Origin: Nitrosomonas sp. PY1
GTDB lineage: Bacteria; Pseudomonadota; Gammaproteobacteria; Burkholderiales; Nitrosomonadaceae
Length of the DNA stretch: 64,000 nucleotides
Assembly (NCBI RefSeq): GCF_022836435.1
Contig: NZ_BQXC01000001.1
Coordinates: 1,252,121 to 1,316,120 of the forward strand
Reading direction: 5' to 3'
Below the pieces are notes generated by a model that worked only from the letters and a program-made list of their open reading frames with translations, had not been told where the DNA came from and did no database searches. Below, piece after piece: positions 29,043 through 36,873 of this stretch. The position numbers and the translations under genes are program-made. The first letter of the stretch is position 1. Each line of letters opens with the position of its first letter.

Positions 29043-29702
29043 ATGTTTTTGTGGATTATAAAAAGAGATCTTTTGCTAGCAGTTCGCCGGCGATCTGATG
29101 TGCTGGTCACGTTATTTTTTTTTGTTATTGTTGTGAGTTTGTTTCCGCTGAGTGTCGGGCCGGAAATGAATTTACTAAGAACCATGGCTCCTGGAGTCGT
29201 TTGGGTAGCAGCGTTATTGGCTTCGATGTTGTCATTGAATCGAATGTTTTCTAGTGACTATCAGGATGGCACATTGGAACAAATGCTAATATCTCCACAA
29301 TCATTATCACTTCTGGTGTTAGGAAAAACTTTAGCGCATTGGTTAGTAACGGGATTGCCATTGGTATTGATGGCGCCAGTGCTTGGCATACAATATGATT
29401 TGCCGAGTGATGCATTGTTCGTTCTGGTAATTTCGTTGTTAATTGGAACTCCAGTATTAAGCTTGATTGGTGCAATTGGCGCTGCACTGACATTAGGACT
29501 TAGAGGTGGCGGGGTGCTGGTCTCATTATTAGTATTACCTTTATATATTCCGATACTGATTTTCGGCTCTGGCGCGGTTGAAGCCAATATGGCTGGTGTT
29601 GATTTTGCCGCACACTTATCATTAATTGGTGCATTTTTTTTAGTATCGCTGGTTTTTGCACCATGGGTGACGGCATGGTCTTTGCGCGTATCGTTAGAAT
29701 AA
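29043..29702 (+). CDS. ccmB: Haem exporter membrane protein CcmB
   Basis: Six-helix inner-membrane subunit of the CcmAB transporter, 219 aa from the ATG at 29043 (MFLWIIKRDLLLAVRRRSD). The frame is open further upstream inside ccmA, but the ATG gives the family N-terminus and sits 4 bp after the ccmA stop. Conserved blocks are FSSDYQDGTLEQMLISP and TGLPLVLMAPVLGIQY. A 200-bp gap with no gene separates it from ccmC. Confidence 0.93.
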   Translation: MFLWIIKRDLLLAVRRRSDVLVTLFFFVIVVSLFPLSVGPEMNLLRTMAPGVVWVAALLASMLSLNRMFSSDYQDGTLEQMLISPQSLSLLVLGKTLAHWLVTGLPLVLMAPVLGIQYDLPSDALFVLVISLLIGTPVLSLIGAIGAALTLGLRGGGVLVSLLVLPLYIPILIFGSGAVEANMAGVDFAAHLSLIGAFFLVSLVFAPWVTAWSLRVSLE

Positions 29703-29904
29703 TTTTTGTTTTTGTAAATCGTCTATCAAATATGACATATACTGTCGTATCAATTTTCTTTGCAAATAGAAAGCAATTTTTCATTGCTTATTTTTAGTAT
29801 AGAATCACAGGTTAAGAAAAATAATCATAATGAGTAAAGCTATTTTATTGAGTTGTACTCATTTTATAAAAAATTCAAACTAGCGCGATTTACTGTTTTA
29901 TTTT

Positions 29905-30648
29905 ATGGCAATTAATTGGTTTAAATACTCCTCTCCCGCAAGTTTTTATGTCTTAGCAGGAAAAATGGTTCCTCTGTTTTCAGTGATGGCAATTATCTTG
30001 CTGATAATAGGGCTGTATGTTGGATTTTTTGTTGCTCCGACAGATTTTCAGCAAGGCGAGGCTTATCGGATTATTTTTATCCATGTACCCGCTGCGTGGA
30101 TGTCTATGTTTCTTTATGTGGTAATGGCTTGTTGGGCAGGTTTTGGTCTGGCTTTTAACACGCGACTTTCTTCTATGATGGCTACAGCAATCGCTCCAAC
30201 TGGTGCAATGTTTACTTTTCTTGCACTTTGGACAGGATCACTGTGGGGCAAGCCAATGTGGGGGACTTGGTGGGTGTGGGATGCGCGTCTAACTTCGGAA
30301 TTGATTTTATTATTTTTATATATCGGTTTTATGTCGCTACAGGCTGCAATTGATGACCCACGCCGTGCTGACAAGGCAGGTGCGATTATCGCATTGGTGG
30401 GAGTGGTGAATATTCCGATTATCTATTTTTCGGTACAGTGGTGGAATACCTTGCACCAAGGCGCCTCAGTCAGTATTAACCAAGCACCAGCGATGGCATC
30501 AACGATGTTGACTGGGATGCTTATTATGGTATTTGCCAGTTGGATGTATTCCATTGCGGTAATATTAAAGCGCGTCCGTATTATCATTCTTGAACGAGAA
30601 AGTCACACGGCCTGGGTAGCTGAACTACAAAAGGAGGGAGTGGCGTAA
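29905..30648 (+). CDS. ccmC: Haem handling protein CcmC
   Basis: Inner-membrane protein of 247 aa that loads haem on the chaperone CcmE. It shows six hydrophobic segments and the tryptophan-rich haem-handling motif WGTWWVWDARLTS in the middle. The conserved histidine in IFIHVPAAW (about 61) and the later WWNTLHQGASVS (about 185) are the expected axial ligands of the WWD family. Its TAA shares one base with the ATG of ccmD. Confidence 0.95.
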   Translation: MAINWFKYSSPASFYVLAGKMVPLFSVMAIILLIIGLYVGFFVAPTDFQQGEAYRIIFIHVPAAWMSMFLYVVMACWAGFGLAFNTRLSSMMATAIAPTGAMFTFLALWTGSLWGKPMWGTWWVWDARLTSELILLFLYIGFMSLQAAIDDPRRADKAGAIIALVGVVNIPIIYFSVQWWNTLHQGASVSINQAPAMASTMLTGMLIMVFASWMYSIAVILKRVRIIILERESHTAWVAELQKEGVA

Positions 30649-30845
30649 TGAATTGGTCTGGCTTATCAGAATTTCTCTCTATGGGGGGATATGGATTTTA
30701 TGTCTGGGGCTCTTATGCAATGACACTAATTTGTGTTGCGGGTGAAATTCTGCTGATTTCAAATCGCCGTCGAACTTTGGAAAAACAATACGGTCACACC
30801 AGTGGCCTAGATCAAAAAAGAGATATAAATGAAACCACGTCATAA
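30648..30845 (+). CDS. ccmD: Haem exporter small subunit CcmD
   Basis: A 65-aa single-span membrane protein that helps release CcmE from CcmABC. The pattern is typical: a short N-terminus, [22 protein letters not shown] as hydrophobic span, then the basic SNRRRTLEK tail. It overlaps ccmC by one base and ccmE by 17 bases, so the three are coupled. Confidence 0.9.
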   Translation: MNWSGLSEFLSMGGYGFYVWGSYAMTLICVAGEILLISNRRRTLEKQYGHTSGLDQKRDINETTS

Positions 30846-31278
30846 GAAATTGGCAATGATCGTCGCAGGTGTAACTGCGTTAGGTATTGCTTCTGTTTTG
30901 GTACTCAATGCATTTCAAAGTAATTTGGTTTTTTTCTTTAGCCCTACTCAAGTTGCTGCGAAAGAGGCTCCTATTGGAAAAAGCTTTAGGATCGGTGGGC
31001 TGGTAACAGAAGGAAGCGTGCAACGCGAAGGTATGAGTACTACAGTACATTTTTCTGTCACTGATACTAGTCACACTATTCCCGTTGTATATACAGGGAT
31101 ACTTCCTGATCTGTTTAAAGAAGGAAAAGGCGTTGTGGCACAGGGAAAAATGTCAGATAAAGGAGTTTTTCAGGCTGATGAAGTATTAGCCAAGCATGAT
31201 GAAAACTACATGCCACCCGAAGCCGCAGAGGCTCTGGAGAAAGCAGCAAAGGCACAGAAAGCATCATTATCTGAATAG
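30829..31278 (+). CDS. ccmE: Haem chaperone CcmE
   Basis: Membrane-anchored periplasmic haem chaperone of 149 aa. It has an N-terminal anchor (about 8-29), then an OB-fold with [11 protein letters not shown] and [14 protein letters not shown]. Haem is bound covalently through H123 in [10 protein letters not shown], with Y127 as the conserved partner. The start lies inside ccmD. A gap of 154 bp precedes ccmF. Confidence 0.95.
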   Translation: MKPRHKKLAMIVAGVTALGIASVLVLNAFQSNLVFFFSPTQVAAKEAPIGKSFRIGGLVTEGSVQREGMSTTVHFSVTDTSHTIPVVYTGILPDLFKEGKGVVAQGKMSDKGVFQADEVLAKHDENYMPPEAAEALEKAAKAQKASLSE

Positions 31279-31432
31279 GTTTAATATTATATTTATTCTA
31301 TATAAAATAGAAAGCATATAATATATTTGTTTTAATTAATTTGTTTCATAGATTAATCAACAAAACAAAAGTACAACCTCAAAGTTGCATTCAGAAGAAT
31401 CGTCATTAACTCTACTATAACATAAGCTTATT

Positions 31433-33493
31433 ATGATTCCAGAAATTGGTAATTTTTGTTTAATCCTGGCGCTTCTCTTGGCGCTTACTCAAGGGACATT
31501 GCCCCTCATTGGTGCGGCACGCGGCATTTCATCCTGGATGGCAATTGCTCGACCTGTTGTACAAGGGCAGTTTGTTTTTATTTTTTTGGCTTTCTCATGT
31601 TTAGCCTATTCTTTTGTGACTAGTGATTTTTCAGTCATGAATGTGGCGAGGAATTCAAATACGGAGCTGCCTTTCCATTTTCGACTAGCTGCTACTTGGG
31701 GTTCTCATGAAGGATCGCTATTACTATGGGTACTAATGTTAGCTACCTGGTCAGTCGCAGTAAGCGTGTTTAGTAAGCAATTGCCCGACGATATTGTGGC
31801 TCGTGTTATTGGTGTTTTAGGCTTGGTCAGCGTAGGTTTTCTAGCATTTTTGTTATTTACTTCTAATCCGTTTGATCGCTTATTACCGGCAGCTCCGGAA
31901 GGCAGCGATTTGAATCCGTTATTACAAGATGTCGGTATGGTTGTACATCCTCCGATGCTATATATGGGGTATGTTGGATTCTCGGTTGCATTTGCATTTG
32001 CTATCGCGGCGCTATTGAGTGGAAGATTAGATGCGGCTTGGGCGCGATGGTCACGGCCTTGGACAATTGTGGCTTGGGTTTTTCTGACCGTCGGTATTAT
32101 GATGGGCAGTTGGTGGGCCTACTATGAACTAGGTTGGGGGGGATGGTGGTTTTGGGATCCGGTAGAAAATGCATCATTCATGCCATGGCTTGTTGGTACC
32201 GCGTTATTACATTCATTAGCGGTAACCGAGAAGCGAGGAAGCTTTAAAAGTTGGACTGTATTATTAGCGATTTGTGCTTTTGGGCTAAGCTTGTTGGGCA
32301 CATTTCTAGTTCGCTCAGGCGTACTAACTTCAGTGCATGCTTTTGCCACAGATCCTGCGCGCGGCATCTTTATTTTGGTATTTTTAGTGGTTGTTATTAG
32401 CGCGTCATTGATATTGTTTGCGTGGCGCGCACCCAAAGTTGGAATGGGTGGTAAGTTTGACTTATTGTCACGTGAATCGTTATTACTGGCGAATAACCTG
32501 TTGCTTTTAGTAGCGGCAGGTAGTGTTTTGTTGGGTACATTGTACCCATTGATTATTGATGCTCTGGGGTTGGGAAAATTATCAGTTGGTCCTCCTTATT
32601 TTGAGGCGGTATTTGTTCCTGTTATGACACCCGCGATTTTTCTGATCGGTGTTGGTCCGATTGCTCGTTGGAAGCAAATGAGCCTACCTACTTTAGCCAT
32701 TCGATTACGTTGGGCGTTTGCTGTAAGTGTTGTTTCTGCGTTGATCACTCCCTATCTCATGGGTGAATGGAAACCGCTTGTCAGTTTCGGTATGCTGCTA
32801 GCATTTTGGATAATTGTATGTGTAGCGGTTAATTTAAAGCATCGCGTAAGTAATAGCGGTTCAGGTAGTATTTTTTCTAAGCTGATTCGTCAGTCCAGAA
32901 GTTATTATGGAATGCATTTTGCGCACTTGGGTGTGGCCGTTTTCATTATCGGTGTAACGCTGGTAAATGGTTATGAAACCGAAAAAGATGTTCGAATGGA
33001 AATTGGAAGCAAAGTCACAGTAGGGGAATACACTTTCCAGTTCAATGGTGTTAGTAATGTTCCAGGACCTAACTATAAATCAGTCATGGGAGATATCACT
33101 GTACTCAAGGGAGATCAAGTTTATCGTACATTGAACCCCGAAAAACGTACCTATAATGCATCGGGAATGGCGATGACGGAAGCCGCAATTGATACAGGGC
33201 TATTTCGTGATTTATACGTAGCTATGGGCGAGCCCCTTGAAAACAACGCATGGGTGGTACGCGTTTATCATAAACCTTTTGTAGATTGGATTTGGCTTGG
33301 ATGTATGTTGATGGCTTTGGGTGGGATTTTATCCATTACAGATCGACGTTATCGTTTAAAAATTAGTAAAAAAGATCCTGTTGTTGTTAAAGATGGTGTT
33401 GATACTAAAAATCTGAAACCTTCTGCGGATACGCCTGTACCAACGACTGCTACTACACGTACTACATTAGCAACGGAGCATCAGGAATTATGA
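31433..33493 (+). CDS. ccmF: Cytochrome c-haem lyase subunit CcmF
   Basis: Large inner-membrane component of the haem ligation complex, 686 aa with about 14-15 hydrophobic segments. The tryptophan-rich haem motif GWGGWWFWDPVENAS is near residue 235. Other conserved blocks are WGSHEGSLLLW, VVHPPMLYMGYVGFSVAF and HFAHLGVAVFIIG. Its stop TGA overlaps the ccmG start by a few bases. Confidence 0.95.
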   Translation: MIPEIGNFCLILALLLALTQGTLPLIGAARGISSWMAIARPVVQGQFVFIFLAFSCLAYSFVTSDFSVMNVARNSNTELPFHFRLAATWGSHEGSLLLWVLMLATWSVAVSVFSKQLPDDIVARVIGVLGLVSVGFLAFLLFTSNPFDRLLPAAPEGSDLNPLLQDVGMVVHPPMLYMGYVGFSVAFAFAIAALLSGRLDAAWARWSRPWTIVAWVFLTVGIMMGSWWAYYELGWGGWWFWDPVENASFMPWLVGTALLHSLAVTEKRGSFKSWTVLLAICAFGLSLLGTFLVRSGVLTSVHAFATDPARGIFILVFLVVVISASLILFAWRAPKVGMGGKFDLLSRESLLLANNLLLLVAAGSVLLGTLYPLIIDALGLGKLSVGPPYFEAVFVPVMTPAIFLIGVGPIARWKQMSLPTLAIRLRWAFAVSVVSALITPYLMGEWKPLVSFGMLLAFWIIVCVAVNLKHRVSNSGSGSIFSKLIRQSRSYYGMHFAHLGVAVFIIGVTLVNGYETEKDVRMEIGSKVTVGEYTFQFNGVSNVPGPNYKSVMGDITVLKGDQVYRTLNPEKRTYNASGMAMTEAAIDTGLFRDLYVAMGEPLENNAWVVRVYHKPFVDWIWLGCMLMALGGILSITDRRYRLKISKKDPVVVKDGVDTKNLKPSADTPVPTTATTRTTLATEHQEL

Positions 33494-34020
33494 TGCGGTA
33501 TTTGATCCCGTTATTTGCTTTCATGGTATTAGCAGCTTTTTTGCTGGTCGGGTTAACATTGAATCCGCGTCAAGTACCTTCTCCATTAATTGACAAACCA
33601 GCGCCAGTATTTCAATTAAATCAATTGCATGATCCAGATAAAACTCTTTCATCAACAGATAACCTGGGGAAAGTTTGGTTATTGAACGTATGGGCCTCTT
33701 GGTGCGTTTCTTGCCGTGATGAGCATCCCTTATTAGTAGAATTATCAAAATCTGGTATTGTGCCTATCTATGGCCTTAATTACAAAGATGAGCGCACTAC
33801 AGCAATGCAATGGTTAAAACGATATGGCGATCCTTATGCTGTAAGTATTGTCGATGCGGATGGAAAAGTTGGTATCGATTTTGGCGTGTATGGTGTTCCT
33901 GAAACTTATATTATTGATAAAAAGGGGATCATTAGACATAAACAGATTGGTCCGGTGACAGCTGATTCTTTAGAAAAAACAATCATTCCCTTAATTATTG
34001 AATTACAAAAACAAGCTTAG
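33490..34020 (+). CDS. ccmG: Thiol:disulfide interchange protein CcmG/DsbE
   Basis: Membrane-anchored periplasmic thioredoxin of 176 aa that reduces apocytochrome c or CcmH cysteines before haem attachment. The N-terminal anchor is about 4-22. The active site is W71-C72-V-S-C75, followed by the acidic RDEHP. GVYGVPETYIIDKKG contains the cis-proline typical of the family. It overlaps ccmF by four bases and is followed by ccmH after 9 bp. Confidence 0.95.
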   Translation: MMRYLIPLFAFMVLAAFLLVGLTLNPRQVPSPLIDKPAPVFQLNQLHDPDKTLSSTDNLGKVWLLNVWASWCVSCRDEHPLLVELSKSGIVPIYGLNYKDERTTAMQWLKRYGDPYAVSIVDADGKVGIDFGVYGVPETYIIDKKGIIRHKQIGPVTADSLEKTIIPLIIELQKQA

Positions 34021-34029
34021 CGAGGGGAT

Positions 34030-34548
34030 ATGATTCAAGATAATCGTTTTCTTTTTTTTAAAGTATTCCAGCCGTATCTCATTACGATATTGCTGATGTT
34101 TACGTTAGTAGTATTAATGTTGATATCTGCGCCTAGTTGGTCAAAAGAAGCTATACCTGTAGCAGAAGACCCAGAAATCGAAAAGAGAATGCTAGCTATT
34201 ACAGTAGACCTACGTTGCCTCGTTTGTCAGAATGAATCAATTGCAGATTCACGTGCAGATTTTTCCAACGATATGCGTCGTGAGATTAGGCAAAAAATCA
34301 AAGAAAACAAAAGTGACCAAGAAATTATTCAATTTCTAGTTGATCGCTATGGAGATTTCGTGCTCTACAATCCTCCGATTAAACCAACTACAATGCTTCT
34401 ATGGTTTGGTCCTATCTTGTTATTTGTAATAGGGCTTATTTCGCTTTTGACTTATTTGAAGCGCCGACGAGAACAAATTGAAGAAGTTTCACTATCTGAA
34501 GCAGAACAAAAAAAAGCTGAAGCATTGCTCGGTGAGAAAAAAAGGTAA
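34030..34548 (+). CDS. ccmH: Cytochrome c biogenesis protein CcmH (CycL)
   Basis: Periplasmic thiol-disulfide protein that holds apocytochrome c for haem ligation. It is 172 aa with a signal anchor (about 16-37), the redox motif LRCLVCQNESIADS (C63, C66), the DMRREIRQKI helix, and a second hydrophobic span near 120-140 followed by a basic, charged tail. A GAGGGG ribosome site precedes the ATG. ccmI follows 5 bp later as a separate gene, so this is the short CcmH form, not the CcmH-CcmI fusion. Confidence 0.94.
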   Translation: MIQDNRFLFFKVFQPYLITILLMFTLVVLMLISAPSWSKEAIPVAEDPEIEKRMLAITVDLRCLVCQNESIADSRADFSNDMRREIRQKIKENKSDQEIIQFLVDRYGDFVLYNPPIKPTTMLLWFGPILLFVIGLISLLTYLKRRREQIEEVSLSEAEQKKAEALLGEKKR

Positions 34549-34553
34549 ATTGC

Positions 34554-35897
34554 ATGACAACGTCGTTTTGGGTTATTTCAGGTGTTTTTATTGTTGTTGC
34601 ACTGTTATTTGTTGTGCCAACTTTATTAAGAAACAGAGATGGTAAGCAAAGTAATTTTGAACATGATACGTTAAATATTTCTGTTTACCGTGATCAACTA
34701 GCAGAATTAGACAGGGATTTACAGAACGATATCCTTACGCAAGAACAATACGATAAAAGTAAGCAAGAGCTTCAGCAACGAATGTTGCAAGATGTTCCTG
34801 ATGACAAAACTGTTTTTATTAAAAAGAGCAGTAAGCTGCAGAATATAGCCACAGTCGTCATTATTGTAACGGCTTTACCTTTGGCCGCAGTTTCTATTTA
34901 TCTTGCTGTTGGAGATACTCGAGGTTTATTACCTCAGGATCAATTGGCAAAGGTTACGCAACCTCACTCTGGAAATGAGAATGCTCTTGGGCATGATAAC
35001 TTTGCTTCAGTTCTAGAAAATTTAATTGCTCGACTTGAGAAGAATCCCGGAGATATAGAAGGTTGGGTGATGCTTGGGCGTACCTATGCCATTATGGGGC
35101 AGTATAATGAAGCCAGTAAAACATATGAAAAATTAAATGACATTATTCCTAATAATCCGCAGATATTAAGTGATTATGCGGATGTTTTGGCTATGACTAA
35201 TCAAGGAAATTTACAAGGCAAACCGACCGAACTTGTCTATGCAGCATTGGCGATCGATCCAGCATATCCCAAAGCATTAGCTTTGGCTGGAACGGCGGAA
35301 TTCGAACAAAGCAAATATACACAGGCAGTCGTTCACTGGGAGAAATTACTTGATGCGATTCCTGCTGATTCGCAATTGGCTAAATCAGTCAAGGATAGTA
35401 TTCAGCAAGCGAGATCGCTAGCAACTGGCAATGATCTGGAATCTCCAATTAAACATCTGGCACAAGCTGATGCGGCTCAGCAAGTTAAAACGGATACCCC
35501 TCCAATGATTGCTCAACAATCTCAGCCACAAGAACAGAAACCTGACCAAATATCGACGGGTATTTCCGGGCAAGTAACACTAAGTGGTGAATTGGTGGGT
35601 AAGGCGACACCAAATGATACTTTGTTCATCTATGCTCGTGCTAAAACTGGACCTAAAATGCCACTGGCCATTTTGCGCTTGAAGGTAAGTGACCTTCCAG
35701 CGACTTTCACTTTAACGGACGAAATGGCGATGATGCCTGCAATGAAAATATCCAGTTTTCCCGAGGTAGTGATTGAGGCAAGAATTTCTAAATCTGGACA
35801 AGCAGTCACATCGAGTGGTGATCTGCAAGGTTTCAGCGATCCAGTAAAAATCGGTACGAGTGGTATAGCTATCGTCATTAATAAACAAGTTCCATAG
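34554..35897 (+). CDS. ccmI: Cytochrome c biogenesis chaperone CcmI
   Basis: Apocytochrome c chaperone of 447 aa. Two hydrophobic spans (about 4-24 and 98-120) bracket a cytosolic coiled region with the DRDLQNDILTQEQYDKSKQE motif. TPR repeats in the periplasmic part (about 150-290) include GWVMLGRTYAIMGQYNEASKTY. The C-terminal 110 residues form an extra beta-rich domain (GQVTLSGELVGKATPND) seen in many proteobacterial CcmI proteins. Last gene of the ccm series; bcp follows 31 bp downstream and may be cotranscribed. Confidence 0.92.
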   Translation: MTTSFWVISGVFIVVALLFVVPTLLRNRDGKQSNFEHDTLNISVYRDQLAELDRDLQNDILTQEQYDKSKQELQQRMLQDVPDDKTVFIKKSSKLQNIATVVIIVTALPLAAVSIYLAVGDTRGLLPQDQLAKVTQPHSGNENALGHDNFASVLENLIARLEKNPGDIEGWVMLGRTYAIMGQYNEASKTYEKLNDIIPNNPQILSDYADVLAMTNQGNLQGKPTELVYAALAIDPAYPKALALAGTAEFEQSKYTQAVVHWEKLLDAIPADSQLAKSVKDSIQQARSLATGNDLESPIKHLAQADAAQQVKTDTPPMIAQQSQPQEQKPDQISTGISGQVTLSGELVGKATPNDTLFIYARAKTGPKMPLAILRLKVSDLPATFTLTDEMAMMPAMKISSFPEVVIEARISKSGQAVTSSGDLQGFSDPVKIGTSGIAIVINKQVP

Positions 35898-35928
35898 AGT
35901 AATTTTCTAAATAGATAACATTTAATTC

Positions 35929-36411
35929 ATGATAGCGATCGACTCTGTTGTCAGTAATTTTGAATTACCTTCCACTAGTGATAAAAATTTTTCCTTAGCA
36001 GAAAATTTAGGGAAAATTATAGTAATTTATTTTTATCCCAAGGATGATACGCCGGGATGTACAACGGAAGGGCAAGACTTCCGCGATCACTGGAGAGATT
36101 TTATCGAAAGAAATTGCGTAATTGTTGGAGTTTCTCGTGATAGTATAAAATCGCATGAGCACTTTAAAGAGAAAATGCAATTTCCATTTGAGCTTCTAAG
36201 TGATGTTGATGAAGTGGTTTGTCAGCAATTTGGTGTCATGAAATTAAAGAACATGTACGGGAAACAAGTGCGTGGCATCGAACGCAGCACATTCGTCATT
36301 GATGCGGAAGGTAAGTTAAGAAAGGAATGGCGCGGTGTCAAAGTGCCCGGTCATGTAGAAGAAGTTCTGAATTTTGTGACGGAGCACTATAATAGCCTTG
36401 TGATTAATTAA
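35929..36411 (+). CDS. bcp: Peroxiredoxin, Bcp/PrxQ family
   Basis: Thiol peroxidase of 160 aa that reduces hydrogen peroxide and organic peroxides in the cytosol. The peroxidatic cysteine is C44 in PKDDTPGCTTEG, with the family SRDSIKSHEHF and ERSTFVIDAEGKL blocks. The resolving cysteine usually found five residues later is replaced by Q49. It would then work as a one-cysteine enzyme or use another cysteine (C64 in NCVIVG or the one in VVCQQFG). It sits just after the ccm operon. Confidence 0.92.
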   Translation: MIAIDSVVSNFELPSTSDKNFSLAENLGKIIVIYFYPKDDTPGCTTEGQDFRDHWRDFIERNCVIVGVSRDSIKSHEHFKEKMQFPFELLSDVDEVVCQQFGVMKLKNMYGKQVRGIERSTFVIDAEGKLRKEWRGVKVPGHVEEVLNFVTEHYNSLVIN

Positions 36412-36431
36412 TAGGAAAAATGTACCTCACG

Positions 36432-36450
36432 ACAGTTATATCGTAACTGT
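36432..36450. repeat. Small hairpin after bcp
   Basis: ACAGTTA pairs with TAACTGT around a five-base loop, 21 bp after the bcp stop codon. The stem is AT-rich and no T-tract follows, so it is a weak candidate for ending the ccm-bcp transcript. Confidence 0.35.
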
Positions 36451-36812
36451 TCCATCACTCAAATCTGGTATGTACCATCTGCAAGAAATCTACTATTTCT
36501 GTCGCAATTCTTAATTCTACATTCTTCACGATCTCCTATCGGAAGCCTCGGTTTTATAACGATGATGATGTATCAATTCCATTTAAGAGATCTCTGCATA
36601 ACTGCGTAAATTGGTTGGATTAATGAGAGAAGTATGCAAATGACAGTGTTACACGCCATTTTGGTAGAAAGTGAAGTTTTTTCCCTTTTTTAGAAGAATT
36701 TTCCTCCCTTATGCGATATCTGGACGGATTGCTCCCCTTAATGGCTGATCTACGGATGCGGCGGATTGCATCGTACTCCAAGAAACTCATATCATTGTAA
36801 ACTTAAGTGATG

Positions 36813-36840
36813 CTTGAAATTATTGTATTCTTCACCACAT
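36813..36840 (+). promoter_or_regulatory. Sigma-32-like heat-shock promoter for clpB
   Basis: CTTGAAA at 36813-36819, a perfect match to the sigma-32 -35 consensus, is followed after 15 bp by CCACAT at 36835-36840, one mismatch from the -10 core CCCCAT. The predicted transcript would start about 25 bp before the clpB ATG at 36874. ClpB is a classical sigma-32 target, which supports the reading and also argues against starts upstream of 36874. Confidence 0.65.
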
Positions 36841-36873
36841 AGGCATAAATCATTTTCGAAGGAGTTTTTTTTC

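Larger units (their letters stand above)
36412..36873. other. Intergenic region between bcp and clpB
   Basis: About 460 bp. It holds a small hairpin at 36432-36450 and a heat-shock-type promoter at 36813-36840, both listed separately. Near 36590 the stretch GAGATCTCTGCATAAC resembles the outer end of some IS5-type elements, and the next 150 bp are oddly mixed in composition; a scrambled IS remnant is possible but unproven. Confidence 0.4.

Noticed and set aside
36590-36760. A defined IS remnant upstream of clpB
   Set aside because: Only a short stretch resembles an IS5-type end; no second end, target duplication or transposase fragment could be recognised.
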